Source: Bog-159 sp050008575
GTDB lineage: Bacteria; Acidobacteriota; Terriglobia; Bryobacterales; Bryobacteraceae
Length of the DNA stretch: 64,000 nt
Reading direction: 5' to 3'
NCBI GenBank assembly: GCA_050008575.1
Contig: JBEKMJ010000021.1
Coordinates: 1 to 64,000 of the forward strand
This document shows positions 1 to 9,465 of the stretch, piece by piece (within the stretch, counting starts at the first letter, position 1; every line of letters begins with the position of its first letter). A program made the translations under genes and the position numbers. The notes beneath the pieces are model-generated. The model saw only the letters and a list, made by a program, of their open reading frames with translations. It searched no databases and was not told the origin of the DNA.

Positions 1-1
1 C

Positions 2-1849
2 GCCGGCATCGTCGGCTCCAACGGCACCGGCAAATCCACCCTCCTCAAAATCCTCGCCGGCATGGACTCGCTCGACGCCGGCTCCATCGTCACCATGAAG
101 GGCGCCAGCGTCGGCTACCTGCCCCAGGAAGGGCTCTCCCTCTCCGGCCGCACCGTCTTCGCCGAATGCATGACCGTCTTCGCCGATCTCCTGGCCCTCG
201 AACAGGAACAGCAAACCCTCGCCCACAAGCTCTCCGAGCTCGACCCCGCCAGCCCCGAATACACCCAGGTCGCCAACCGTTTCCATCAGGCCGAAGGCGA
301 ATTCCGCGCGCGCGACGGCTTCGCCATCGAGGCCCAGGTCGGCATGGTGCTCTCCGGCCTCGGCTTTCCCCAGCGCCAATGGACCAAGCGCACCGAAGAG
401 TTCTCCGGCGGCTGGCAGATGCGCATCGCCCTCGCCAAGCTGCTGCTCGAAAAGCCCAACCTGCTGCTGCTCGACGAGCCTACCAATCACCTCGATCTGG
501 AAGCCCGCAACTGGCTGGAAGGCTATCTGGCCGCCTACCCGCACGCCTTCGTGCTGGTCTCCCACGACCGCTATTTCCTCGACGTCACCGTGCGCAAGCT
601 GCTCGAGCTGTGGAACAAGGGCGTGCACTTCTACACCGGCGGCTACTCCCGTTACGAGCAGCAGAAGGCCGAGCGCCTCGCGCAGCTCGAAGCCGCCTAC
701 GCCAACCAGCAGGACCGCATCACCCAGCTCGAAGCTTTCATCAGCCGCTTCCGCGCGCAGGCCACCAAGGCCAAGCAGGTGCAAAGCCGCATCAAGGAGT
801 TGGAGCGCATCGAGCGCATCGAAATCCCGCCCGCCGAGAAGACCATCCACTTCCGTTTTCCGCAGCCCAAGCCCAGCGGCCGCATCGTGGCCGAGTTCAA
901 GAACGTGGCCAAAAGCTACGGCGATACGCCGGTCTTCGCGGGCGTGAACTTCGCCATCGAGCGTGGCGACCGCGTGGCGCTGGTCGGCGTGAATGGCGCG
1001 GGCAAGTCCACCCTGATCAAGATCCTCGCAGGCGCCGAACCCCTCACCTCCGGCGAATACATCCTCGGCCACAACGCCCAGCCCGACTACTTCGCGCAGG
1101 ACCAGTACAAGGAGCTGAACGTCAACGCGCGCCTCCTAGACGATCTAGGAGAAGTCGCCCCGCGCGCCACCTCGACCGAGCTGCGCTCCATCCTGGGCAG
1201 CTTCCTGTTTTCCGAGGACGATGTCTTTAAGACCATCGGCGTGCTCTCCGGCGGCGAGCGCAACCGTTACGCGCTGGCGCGCATGCTGATGATGCCGTCC
1301 AACTTCCTGCTGCTCGACGAGCCGACGAACCACCTGGACCTGCGCGCCAAAGACGTCCTCCTCAACGCCCTCCAGGAATTCACGGGCACGGTGCTGTTCG
1401 TCTCACACGACCGCTACTTCATCGACAAACTCGCCACGCGCGTCTTCGAAGTCGCCGACGGCGGCATGCAAGTCTTCCCCGGCAACTACGAAGACTACAT
1501 CTGGCGCAAAGAAGGCAAGCAGGTAGAATCCGCCAAACCCGCTGAGCCTCCCCCGCCACCGGCTAAACAAAACCACCAGCCACCAGCCACTACCCACCAG
1601 CCACCAGCCCGCGCGGGCCGCCTCAATCCCATCAAGCTCCGCGCCCTCAAACAGCGCCGCCGCGAAATCGAAGACGAAGTCACCCGCCTGGAAGTCGAAA
1701 TCGCCGACTACGAAAGCGCGCTCGTGCACTTCACCAGCGCCGACGAAACCGTGCGCGTCCACGATCTCCTGACTGCCCGCCGCACCGACCTGCTCAACCT
1801 GATGGCGGAGTGGGAAGACGTGGCCCAGACGATCGAAACGAACAAGTAA
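2..1849 (+). CDS. ABC-F family ATPase, 5'-truncated by the window edge
   Basis: The reading frame is open from base 2 and begins inside the first nucleotide-binding domain: the first codons encode the Walker A motif GSNGTGKST, so the true start lies upstream and the ATG at 62 is internal. Two ABC domains follow, with signature motifs FSGGWQMR and LSGGERNR, Walker B LLLLDEPTNHLDL twice, and a second Walker A GVNGAGKST. The domains are joined by the helical linker typical of ABC-F proteins, which are soluble and act on ribosomes or in the cytosol. The C-terminus (after about residue 530) is a coiled-coil like the Uup/ABC-F C-terminal domain. It is preceded by a Pro/Gln/His-rich linker whose DNA (about 1570-1606) is a copy of a short repeat found elsewhere in the window. 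The exact subfamily is not resolvable. Confidence 0.93.
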   Translation, partial: AGIVGSNGTGKSTLLKILAGMDSLDAGSIVTMKGASVGYLPQEGLSLSGRTVFAECMTVFADLLALEQEQQTLAHKLSELDPASPEYTQVANRFHQAEGEFRARDGFAIEAQVGMVLSGLGFPQRQWTKRTEEFSGGWQMRIALAKLLLEKPNLLLLDEPTNHLDLEARNWLEGYLAAYPHAFVLVSHDRYFLDVTVRKLLELWNKGVHFYTGGYSRYEQQKAERLAQLEAAYANQQDRITQLEAFISRFRAQATKAKQVQSRIKELERIERIEIPPAEKTIHFRFPQPKPSGRIVAEFKNVAKSYGDTPVFAGVNFAIERGDRVALVGVNGAGKSTLIKILAGAEPLTSGEYILGHNAQPDYFAQDQYKELNVNARLLDDLGEVAPRATSTELRSILGSFLFSEDDVFKTIGVLSGGERNRYALARMLMMPSNFLLLDEPTNHLDLRAKDVLLNALQEFTGTVLFVSHDRYFIDKLATRVFEVADGGMQVFPGNYEDYIWRKEGKQVESAKPAEPPPPPAKQNHQPPATTHQPPARAGRLNPIKLRALKQRRREIEDEVTRLEVEIADYESALVHFTSADETVRVHDLLTARRTDLLNLMAEWEDVAQTIETNK

Positions 1850-1864
1850 CTTCCGGCCCTCATG

Positions 1865-1894
1865 TTGCACTTAACATAAGGAATCCGTTAAAAT
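1865..1894 (+). promoter_or_regulatory. Putative sigma-70 promoter of the sigma/kinase operon
   Basis: TTGCAC (1865-1870) and TAAAAT (1889-1894) are separated by 18 bases, about 55 bases upstream of the sigma-factor ATG. It lies in the only intergenic gap before the operon. Assignment is by motif and position only. Confidence 0.5.
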
Positions 1895-1948
1895 CTGCGC
1901 TCAGCGGCCCCTGTAGCCGGCGGCGGCAGCGGCAGAGTCACGATAGCG

Positions 1949-2503
1949 ATGCAGATCACGGATCTTTTGCGGCGTGTCCACGATGGCGACGCCGAGGCTA
2001 TGAACGCCGTCGCCCCGCTGGTCTATCAGGAGCTCAAGCAGCTTGCCATGGGTCATCTCCGGTATGAGCGGGCGCCCGCGGCGATCGAAGCCACCGCGTT
2101 GGTCCACGAGGCCTTTCTGCGGTTGGCGGGCTCGCCGCTGCCCGAGTTCGAGAACCGGTCCCATTTCTACGGCATCGCGGCGCGCGTCATGCGCCAGGTG
2201 CTGGTCGATCTGGCGCGCGCCCGCCGCGCCGGCAAACGCGGAGAGGATCTGCAGGTCACGCTCAGCGGCTTCGAGGATCTGGGCGCGCCGGCGGGCGATG
2301 CGTTTCTGGTCTTGAACGACGCCCTGGACCGCTTGGCCCGGGACCATCCGTTGAAAGGCCAACTGATCGAATTGCGCTTCTTCGCCGGCCTCACGGCCGA
2401 AGAGTCCGCGGCGGCGCTCGCCATCCCGGTGCATAACGTGCGCCACCAACTGCGCCTGGGCCTCGCCTGGCTGCGGCGCGAGCTGGCGGAGGAGCGCGTA
2501 TGA
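1949..2503 (+). CDS. ECF-type RNA polymerase sigma factor (TIGR02999-like)
   Basis: 184 residues with a sigma-70 region 2 (VYQELKQLAMGHLR, then ALVHEAFLRLAG) and a C-terminal region 4 helix-turn-helix (LTAEESAAALAIPVHNVRHQL). The spacing matches the ECF group commonly encoded next to Ser/Thr kinases in Acidobacteria and Planctomycetes. The stop codon overlaps the kinase ATG (ATGA at 2500-2503), indicating translational coupling. No anti-sigma factor is encoded beside it, so the kinase is the likely regulator, either by direct phosphorylation or in a shared signalling route. This last point is inference from gene order and known family architecture. Confidence 0.88.
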   Translation: MQITDLLRRVHDGDAEAMNAVAPLVYQELKQLAMGHLRYERAPAAIEATALVHEAFLRLAGSPLPEFENRSHFYGIAARVMRQVLVDLARARRAGKRGEDLQVTLSGFEDLGAPAGDAFLVLNDALDRLARDHPLKGQLIELRFFAGLTAEESAAALAIPVHNVRHQLRLGLAWLRRELAEERV

Positions 2504-5166
2504 GCCCGGAAGTGGAAAATCTCTTCGAGCAGCTTGCCGATAGGGACGCCGCCGCGCGGGAATCTTATTTCGCCGCGCACTCGATTGACCCGTCCGTCCG
2601 AAGGGAAGTCGAATCCTTGCTCGCGCACGATACAGTGTCGACTGACACCCTGCAGTCGCCCATCGCGAAACTGGCGGCGGCCGCGCTGCCCGACTCCGCC
2701 ACGCCCGCCCAACCGCGCCGCTGCGGCCCGTATGAATTGGTGCAGTTGATCGGCCGCGGCGGCATGGGCGCCGTCTTCCGGGCGGAGCGCGTGGATGGAG
2801 AAGTCCGCCAGCAGGTAGCGGTCAAGGTGATGCAAGGCGGCGCCGGCGACCCGCTCCAGCGGCAGCGGTTCCTGCAGGAGCGCCAGATCTTGGCGGGCCT
2901 GTCGCATCCCAACATCGCCGGCCTTCTGGACGCCGGCCACGCCGCGGACGGCCAGCCCTACTTCGTCATGGAGCTGGTGGAAGGGCTGCCTATCGACGAA
3001 TTCTGCGAGGGACTGACCGCGCGCCGCAAAATCGAGTTGTTTCTGCAAGTCTGTGACGCGGTGTCGTTCGCGCACACCAGATTCGTGGTGCACCGGGATA
3101 TCAAGCCGGGCAACATCCTGGTGACCGCCGGCGGCGTGCCCAAATTGCTCGATTTCGGTATTGCCAAAATGCTGGGCTTCGACGCCGGCGTTACGCTCAC
3201 CTGGCAGCGCGTGATGACGCCGGCCTATGGCAGCCCCGAGCAGGCCACCGGTGGCCAGATCACTACCGCGTCGGATACATACTCGTTGGGAGCGGTGCTT
3301 TACAAATTGCTCACCGGGCATGCGCCGCTTGAGATCGACGGCGCCTCGCCGCAAGCGCTGTTGGCGGCTGTGCGCACGCACGACGTCGCGCGCGCCAGCC
3401 GATGGAATCCGGAACTGAAGGGCGATCTCGACGCCATCCTTTCCAAGGCGCTGCGCAAGGAGCCGCGGCAGCGCTACGCCACCGTCGACCAGCTTTCGAG
3501 CGACCTGCGCAGCTACCTGTGCTGGATGCCGATCCGTGCCCGCCAGGGAGAGCTTCTGTACCGCGCCGGAAAGTTCGTTCGGCGCGCCTGGATTCCGTTG
3601 ACCGCGGCGCTGTTGGTGGTCGCTGCGCTGGCTGTGGGGTTGGTGGTCGCCCTGCGTGCGCGGCAGCTCGCCGAGCGGCGCTTCAAGATCGCGCGCGAAT
3701 TGGCCGGCGATCTATTCGGCGTCGAAGACCGCGTGCGCAATCTTCCGGGTTCCACCGCCGCGCGCCAGTATATCGCCGATAAAGCTCTCCACTACCTCAA
3801 CGACCTCAGCGCCGAAGCGAGCGAGCGCGATCTGCAACTGGAACTGGCCGAAGCCTATCAGCGCACCGCCGATGTGCTCAGCCGCCGCGGCGATTCCAGT
3901 CTGGGCCGGGACGCCGACGCTTTCGCCGCATTGGATCGCGGCGACCGGCTGCTCGCCAAAGCGTTGGCCGCGCAGCCCCGCGACCGCGCCGCACTGCGCG
4001 CCAGGATCGAGAACCGGCTGGATACGTTGATGCTCCGGACGGACAAGAGCCAAAAGCCGCGGACCGCCGAATTGGCCGGCGAGTTGGCCCCGCTGGTAGA
4101 CCAATTCGCGGCTGGGAATCCCGAGACCGCCGATCTCAAACTGGCGGCCAGCGCTTATGCCAGCCTGCGCCGCGCGTTAACCAACCTGGATCGGAACGAG
4201 GAGGCGCGCCGGTACGCCGAGTTGAGTATCCAATTTGCCCGGCGCTATGCGGAAACCGCGCGCACACCGGAGGCCTTCCTGAATTACGCGTCCATGTCGC
4301 GGAGCTATGCTTCTTTCCTGCGCTATGACGGCCAGTTGGAGAAATCCCTTGCCCAGCTCGACGATGCGCGGCGTACGCTCGAAAAGCTGCCCGAGGGAAA
4401 ACGCCGCCAGATCGAATTGAGCGCGGTGTTCTACTACATCGGTTTGGTGAATGGCGAATCCGATTCCTTGGGACTGGGCCGCCTCGCCGCCGCCCTTCCC
4501 GCCCTCGAGCAAAGCGCCGCCATCAGCCGCCAGCTCATGTCCACGGATCCCAAGGATCATGGCGCGCGCGTCGATTTCGCGCAGAGCCAACTCTGGATCG
4601 CCAGCCTCTTGCGCCTGAGCCACCCGGCGGCCGCCCTGCCGCTGTTCGACGAAGTCTGGGAAGTGATGCGGGCCGAGCCCGAGGGGTCTTTCCTAAGGGT
4701 CGAGTATATGACCCGCGCGGCCGCCGCGTCCACCTACGCGCTGCGGGATCTCGGACGGACTGCCGAGGCGCGCCGGCGTCTGGCGCAAGTCCGGGCTATG
4801 TTTTATAAGGATGCGGCGATCGAAAGCATGCCCCTCACGGCATCTTCGCCGGAAGAGACCCTGGTGTGCGCCCAGGCGGAACTGGATGCGGCCGGCGGAA
4901 ATCCGCAAGCGGCGATCGCCACCTATCGCATGCTTTTGCGCAAGTATGAATCCCGCGGCTACCGTCCGCGGGAGAGCCTTACCGACGCGCTGGCGCTTTC
5001 CGTGGCTCAGGCTCGCCTGGCCCGGCTTTGCCGCCGGGCTGGCGATCCGTCCGCGGCCGATCGCTACGCAGCGGATCGCCTCGCGTTATGGCAGGCGTGG
5101 AACCTGCGCCTGCCAGACAATTCGTTTGTTCTGCGCCAACTGGCCGAGGCCAAGCCCAGGAGGTAG
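2500..5166 (+). CDS. Transmembrane Ser/Thr protein kinase with TPR-like C-terminal region
   Basis: 888 residues. An N-terminal cytosolic segment is followed by a Hanks-type kinase domain at about residues 75-345: glycine loop GRGGMGAVF, lysine in VAVKVM, catalytic HRDIKPGNIL (His at about 198) and DFG at about 218. All catalytic residues are present, so it should be active. One membrane segment (about 364-388, WIPLTAALLVVAALAVG) leads to a roughly 480-residue helical region rich in Ala, Arg and Leu with TPR-like periodicity, probably for protein contacts outside or along the membrane. It overlaps the upstream sigma factor by four bases, so the two are one operon and probably one signalling module. 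Confidence 0.9.
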   Translation: MSPEVENLFEQLADRDAAARESYFAAHSIDPSVRREVESLLAHDTVSTDTLQSPIAKLAAAALPDSATPAQPRRCGPYELVQLIGRGGMGAVFRAERVDGEVRQQVAVKVMQGGAGDPLQRQRFLQERQILAGLSHPNIAGLLDAGHAADGQPYFVMELVEGLPIDEFCEGLTARRKIELFLQVCDAVSFAHTRFVVHRDIKPGNILVTAGGVPKLLDFGIAKMLGFDAGVTLTWQRVMTPAYGSPEQATGGQITTASDTYSLGAVLYKLLTGHAPLEIDGASPQALLAAVRTHDVARASRWNPELKGDLDAILSKALRKEPRQRYATVDQLSSDLRSYLCWMPIRARQGELLYRAGKFVRRAWIPLTAALLVVAALAVGLVVALRARQLAERRFKIARELAGDLFGVEDRVRNLPGSTAARQYIADKALHYLNDLSAEASERDLQLELAEAYQRTADVLSRRGDSSLGRDADAFAALDRGDRLLAKALAAQPRDRAALRARIENRLDTLMLRTDKSQKPRTAELAGELAPLVDQFAAGNPETADLKLAASAYASLRRALTNLDRNEEARRYAELSIQFARRYAETARTPEAFLNYASMSRSYASFLRYDGQLEKSLAQLDDARRTLEKLPEGKRRQIELSAVFYYIGLVNGESDSLGLGRLAAALPALEQSAAISRQLMSTDPKDHGARVDFAQSQLWIASLLRLSHPAAALPLFDEVWEVMRAEPEGSFLRVEYMTRAAAASTYALRDLGRTAEARRRLAQVRAMFYKDAAIESMPLTASSPEETLVCAQAELDAAGGNPQAAIATYRMLLRKYESRGYRPRESLTDALALSVAQARLARLCRRAGDPSAADRYAADRLALWQAWNLRLPDNSFVLRQLAEAKPRR

Positions 5167-5412
5167 CACAGGCTTCAGCCGGGCTTCAGCCTGTGTGCGA
5201 CAGGCTAAAGCCTGTCCCACCAAGAGCGGGCCTGCGAGGCCCGCGCAGGCTGCGAGCCTGCCCCACTACGGCGGACAGAATGTAGAAACTCAAGGCACAG
5301 GCTTCAGCCTGTGTTTGGAGGGCGGGCAATATTGCCCGCAGCCGGCTTTCAAGCCGGCTTAGGCGAGCGAAGCTCGCCCACCGGCGGGTGCGGTTACCGC
5401 CCCGAAAACCGG
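5167..5412. repeat. Cluster of modular palindromic repeats in a gene-free stretch
   Basis: Starts within a few bases of the kinase stop codon. It contains successive short hairpins such as AGGCTTCAGCCT, AGGCTAAAGCCT, GGCCTGCGAGGCC and AGGCTGCGAGCCT, ending in CCTGCCCCAC (about 5258-5267). A segment running from the GGCCTGCGAGGCC module through AGAATGTAGAAACTC is repeated almost exactly at about 22,484-22,559. The stretch between the kinase and the next gene (5167-5504) holds nothing else I can support. The hairpins could end transcription from both sides. Confidence 0.85.
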
Positions 5413-5504
5413 CGTAGAATGAGGCTGCTAAAGCTAAAGCAGAGCTTGCTGTCGGGCTATACAGCAAGCTCTCCATCTTGGCTTCGCGGCCGGGTATCAC
5501 GCCA

Positions 5505-8084
5505 TCACTGCAATGTGACCAGCACCTGGATCACCCCGCTCCCCTTCTCCAACGGTTCGAGCGCCTTGCCCACCACCGCGCCCAGCATCCGCCGCCGGTT
5601 GGTCCCCTTCATGGCGTAGCCGGGCCGCGACGAGGTCACCAGCAGATCGCCCCGCGCGATGGTTCCGTTTTCGGTGCTGACTTTGCAGGGCACGATCCCG
5701 ACCACGGCCAGCGGCACTTCGCTCGACGCGATGGCAGGGTCGTCCATGTTGTGTTCGGTGGCCAGCACTCCCGGTTTGGTGGAGTAGATACCGGCGACCA
5801 GCGTGGCATAGGCGTGGTGCGACAGCGTCAGGTGCCGGTTGGCACTTTGATCGATCTCCAGCACATCCCCCGGCTCGTAGAGTGAACGCTGCCCGCCCAC
5901 CGCCACCGACTCGGCGAAGTCCGCACCGCCCGTCTGGGTTCCCCCGTTGAAGAAGCCCTTGCCGGTGTAATCCACGCGGAACTCATGCGTGCCGCTGGTC
6001 ATGCCCAGATAGAGATTCCCACCGCCGCCATTTACCACCACGCCGCCGGTGATTCCCTCGGTGGGGGAATCCTCGACATCCAGCGCATAGTCGAAATACG
6101 GAGTGGCCGTGCCGATCCCTATATTCACCGCCCATTCCGCTGTGCCGCCCAGGGCCATGGCATAATTTTGGTTGACGACCGCGCCGGCGCCGATGGCCGT
6201 GACGTTGAAGAATTGGGTTTGGCTGCCGGGACCGGCCGCATACCCAAGGTACGTGTTGTACTCTCCCGTGACCTCATAGTTGATCGACGTGCCTGAACCT
6301 GCGACATAGCCCACGGCCGTGTTGTAGGCCCCGGTGGTGTTTGCCCCGAGCGCCCCTGTGCCAAGGGCGGTGTTGCCGTATCCACTGGTGTTGCCATATA
6401 ACGTCCCGTTGCCCATGGCAACGTTGTAGTAGCCGGTATTGTTGGTGAACATCGCCGAAGAGCCATTGGCGGTGTTGTATGTGCCGTTTTCGTTGGCGGC
6501 GAGCGCTCCGTAGCCGATGGCGGTATTGCCATCGCCCCCGTTTTGGCTGAGCGTACCCGACCCGACTGCAGTGTTGTAGCTGCCCGTATAGTTCGCACGC
6601 AGCGCGTTTAGGCCGACCCCGGTGTTGTTGGTGCCGGTCATCGTGGAGTTACCCCCAAAACCGAGGAACGCGTTCTGATTCGTATAGTTACCGAAGGCGA
6701 ACAGGGTGTTGCCGATCTGATAGCTGCTGCCCGAGACCACTCCCGTGGCACTTAGGTTTCCGTTCACCGTTTCGTTGCCGGTGAAGGTGTTGGCGGTGTT
6801 CAACTGGGGTACTTTGGTGGTGTCCAGGTTTAAGGTCACGCTGCCGCTGGTGCCGCCGCCGGTCAGGTCCGTGCCTGCGGTCACCCCGGTAATGCCGCCC
6901 CCGCCCGAACCTCCCGCGGCGCAGGCCCACGCACTTCCATTCCACTGCAACACCTGTCCGCTGGCGCAAGTGTTAGTCAGGCCCACCGTCACGTCGCCGG
7001 TGACGCCGCCTCCCATCAGACCGGATCCGGCGGTGACCCCGGTGATGGTGCCCGCGCCGGGAAATGTCTGCCCGGTGGCGAACTCGATCTGCCCGTTGCT
7101 CGCCAGCTTCAGTCCCGTTTCCGCAGGCGTCGCGGCGCCCGATCCGTACAGCAGATTCAGCGTCGCGCTGGGGCTGGTGGTGTCGTTGCCGGCGGCCTCA
7201 GTCTGCAGCCGGAAGGTCTGCGCCACTGCGCTGCTGGTGCCGCTATTGAACGCCGAACCCGCGAAATCCAGCGGCTGGGATTTCTTTCCCCCTTTCGTGG
7301 TGGCTACGCCGATCGCAGCCATCACCGTGTCTCCGCGCAACGTCGCGGTTCCGTTTACGTCCAAGGTAGTTGCCGGCGTGGTGGTATTGATTCCGACCGT
7401 GGCCGTGGCCCCGCTGCCGGACTGGAACAATACCGAGTTCCCCAGCGTCCCGGTGCTATCCGTCCAGAGGGGGACGAAGTCGGTGGTGCCGGTACCTGTG
7501 ACCGCTGGCGTCGCGGAAGCGGATGCGGACGCCGCCACATCGCGGCCGCTCATCGCACCCGTCTCGCCGTTCGCCGTGGTCGCCGCCAATACGAAGGCCG
7601 AAGGCGGCAGGCCGCCGATGGTTTCCGCGTCCGCCGCTTTCAGCGCGTAGGGCACGCTCACCAGCAATACCCGCGGCGCGGTAACTTCATCCGGCAAATG
7701 AAATTTCACTTGCAGCCAGCGGGCCTCGCCAGCCGCGAATAGTTCCATCGGCACGCCTCCGTTCTTGGTCGATCCGAGTAGCACCGCGTAATTGCCATTG
7801 GCATCCAGCGCGACGTTCTGGTCCTCGCTCCACAGCGCCGCACCGCCGTCTTGTTCTCCGTATATCGCGAAAGTAGCGCCTACCGGTCCAGTGGGCTGAT
7901 CTGCCGGAGGATGGAACGACCCGGCAAAATGCACCAGCCTGGGAACGGCCGTCGCACCGGCGGCGCCCCCCGTTTGTTGCGCGCTGGCGATCGTGAGCGA
8001 TCCCAGCAGACCCATGGCCAGCAAGCCGCTCGCATAGAGTGAGCGCAGGTGGCCTCCATTCCGTTTTCCTGTATCGTTTTTCAT
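5505..8084 (-). CDS. Secreted fibre-like protein with YadA-head-like repeats
   Basis: 859 residues with an N-terminal signal peptide (hydrophobic stretch SGLLAMGLLGSLTIASA then Gln). A conserved N-terminal region is followed by a glycine/threonine-rich region with motifs such as GVTAGSGLMGGGVTG, as in tail-fibre-like proteins. Next is a run of repeats of roughly 20-25 residues with the pattern NTAxGxxAL, resembling the beta-roll of YadA/Hia trimeric adhesin heads. The C-terminal about 130 residues form a domain with LYEPGDVLEID and RGDLLVTSSRPGYAM. There is no YadA membrane anchor, so it is probably exported rather than a true autotransporter. A Shine-Dalgarno AGAGGAAAA precedes the ATG. Function is unknown; adhesion or surface structure is inferred. 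Confidence 0.75.
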   Translation of the reverse strand: MKNDTGKRNGGHLRSLYASGLLAMGLLGSLTIASAQQTGGAAGATAVPRLVHFAGSFHPPADQPTGPVGATFAIYGEQDGGAALWSEDQNVALDANGNYAVLLGSTKNGGVPMELFAAGEARWLQVKFHLPDEVTAPRVLLVSVPYALKAADAETIGGLPPSAFVLAATTANGETGAMSGRDVAASASASATPAVTGTGTTDFVPLWTDSTGTLGNSVLFQSGSGATATVGINTTTPATTLDVNGTATLRGDTVMAAIGVATTKGGKKSQPLDFAGSAFNSGTSSAVAQTFRLQTEAAGNDTTSPSATLNLLYGSGAATPAETGLKLASNGQIEFATGQTFPGAGTITGVTAGSGLMGGGVTGDVTVGLTNTCASGQVLQWNGSAWACAAGGSGGGGITGVTAGTDLTGGGTSGSVTLNLDTTKVPQLNTANTFTGNETVNGNLSATGVVSGSSYQIGNTLFAFGNYTNQNAFLGFGGNSTMTGTNNTGVGLNALRANYTGSYNTAVGSGTLSQNGGDGNTAIGYGALAANENGTYNTANGSSAMFTNNTGYYNVAMGNGTLYGNTSGYGNTALGTGALGANTTGAYNTAVGYVAGSGTSINYEVTGEYNTYLGYAAGPGSQTQFFNVTAIGAGAVVNQNYAMALGGTAEWAVNIGIGTATPYFDYALDVEDSPTEGITGGVVVNGGGGNLYLGMTSGTHEFRVDYTGKGFFNGGTQTGGADFAESVAVGGQRSLYEPGDVLEIDQSANRHLTLSHHAYATLVAGIYSTKPGVLATEHNMDDPAIASSEVPLAVVGIVPCKVSTENGTIARGDLLVTSSRPGYAMKGTNRRRMLGAVVGKALEPLEKGSGVIQVLVTLQ

Positions 8085-8231
8085 AAAATGTTTTCCTCTG
8101 CCACCGCGGCTTCCCCGGCCGAGGTAGATTCTGTGTGCAGCTTCTCCTGCCCAACCTGCGCGATGCGCACGGAAATTTAGCGCGCGCCGGAAACTTTATT
8201 TTTGAACCTGGAGATTTGCGATGATCGGAAT

Positions 8232-9179
8232 ATGCTCTACCTGACCGAGCGCGAGGTGCGCGGCCTGCTGCCGATGGCGGATTGCATCGATCTGATGGAG
8301 ACGGCCTTTCAGCGCTTGGCCTCGGGCGAGGCGATCAATCAACCGCGCCGCCGCTTGATCCTGCCTACCGGCTCGCTGCTGCACTACATGGCCGCCAGCG
8401 ACGGCCAATACTACGGCGCGAAGATCTACGCGACCAATCCCCGCTACGGCGCGAATTTCCTGTTCCTGCTCTACCAAGCCGCGGATGCGCAACCGCTGGC
8501 GATCGTCGAGGCCAATCACCTGGGGCAAATCCGTACCGGAGCGGCCAGCGGATTGGCGACAAAGTTCATGGCCCGGGCCGACGCCTCGACCCTCGCCATC
8601 ATCGGCAGCGGTTTTCAAGCGCGTACACAGTTGGAAGCGATGCTTGCAGCGCGGAAGATATGGGAAGTGCGTGTGTGGAGCCGCGATCCCGCTAAGCGGG
8701 CCGCTTTCGCCGCGGAAGCCCCTGCTTCAATCGAGGCCCGCGCCGTCGAAACCGCCGAACAAGCCGTCCGCGGCGCACAAATTATAGTCACCGCCACCTA
8801 CGCCAAGGAACCAGTGTTATCCGGCGAATGGGTCGAGCCGGGCGCGCACATCAACGCCATGGGATCCAACCAGGCGACGCGCCGTGAGATTCCAGCCGAC
8901 CTGATAAGGCGCGCCGGCCTGATCGCAGTGGATTCCATAGAGCAGGCGCGCATGGAGTCCGGCGACCTGTTGATGGCCCTCGACGAACAGGATTGGGCCA
9001 GTCCACGGATCGTGGAATTGAAGGACGTGGTAGCGGGCCGAGTGGAGGCGCGCACCGCGCCGGGTCAAGTCACGTTATTTAAGTCGGTCGGATTGGCGGT
9101 GGAAGATGTGATTGCCGCCGCTTTTGTCTACGAACGGGCGCTGGCGGCGGGAATTGGGAGTACGGTCCCTCACTCTTGA
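8232..9179 (+). CDS. Ornithine cyclodeaminase / mu-crystallin family dehydrogenase
   Basis: 315 residues from the ATG at 8232, chosen over an in-frame TTG at 8202 because MLYLTEREV is the usual family N-terminus. The Rossmann motif IIGSGFQAR sits near residue 120 and is followed by the conserved region VRVWSRDP, then ATYAKEPVL and GAHINAMGSN. These are signatures of the NAD(P)-dependent OCD/mu-crystallin family, which includes ornithine cyclodeaminases, alanine dehydrogenases and imine reductases. The sequence does not distinguish the substrate. Its end overlaps by ten bases the stop of the convergent zinc-ribbon gene, and no operon partner is evident. Confidence 0.88.
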   Translation: MLYLTEREVRGLLPMADCIDLMETAFQRLASGEAINQPRRRLILPTGSLLHYMAASDGQYYGAKIYATNPRYGANFLFLLYQAADAQPLAIVEANHLGQIRTGAASGLATKFMARADASTLAIIGSGFQARTQLEAMLAARKIWEVRVWSRDPAKRAAFAAEAPASIEARAVETAEQAVRGAQIIVTATYAKEPVLSGEWVEPGAHINAMGSNQATRREIPADLIRRAGLIAVDSIEQARMESGDLLMALDEQDWASPRIVELKDVVAGRVEARTAPGQVTLFKSVGLAVEDVIAAAFVYERALAAGIGSTVPHS

Positions 9180-9394
9180 GCGGGCATCTGCTGTTCGCTG
9201 TCGCGCCACGCGCTGATCTTCAGACGCCGGCATACCCAGCACAACGGCTCGCCCAGTCCGAGCGAAGTCTCCGCCCCGCAAACCGAGCATTTCGCCGGTT
9301 TTCTCAGATTGTCGCTCACCAGCGACCTCTTGGCTTGCTCCAGAATCTCGGGGGCGATCACCGGTTCGGATTTGAGTGGCATCTTCCTTTTCAT
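9170..9394 (-). CDS. Small zinc-ribbon protein
   Basis: 74 residues. A pair of CxxC knuckles (CSVCGAETS and LCWVC) forms one zinc ribbon in the C-terminal half, and the N-terminus is basic (MKRKMPLKSEP). It is convergent with the cyclodeaminase gene and shares its last ten bases. It lies just downstream, on the same strand, of another tiny CxxC protein, so the two may be expressed together. I do not recognise a specific family. Nucleic-acid or protein binding is possible. Confidence 0.6.
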   Translation of the reverse strand: MKRKMPLKSEPVIAPEILEQAKRSLVSDNLRKPAKCSVCGAETSLGLGEPLCWVCRRLKISAWRDSEQQMPAQE

Positions 9395-9465
9395 CTCGGA
9401 CCCAATCTGACTACACTATAGCGCGCATTCGCCCCGCGTGCCAATCCAAAAAAGTACTGCACCGG

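Noticed and set aside
5167..5412. CRISPR array
   Set aside because: The repeats are palindromic modules of different sequence without regular spacers, constant repeat length or cas genes.
5505..8084. Phage tail-fibre gene indicating a prophage
   Set aside because: The protein has a signal peptide and no phage structural, packaging or lysis genes are nearby.
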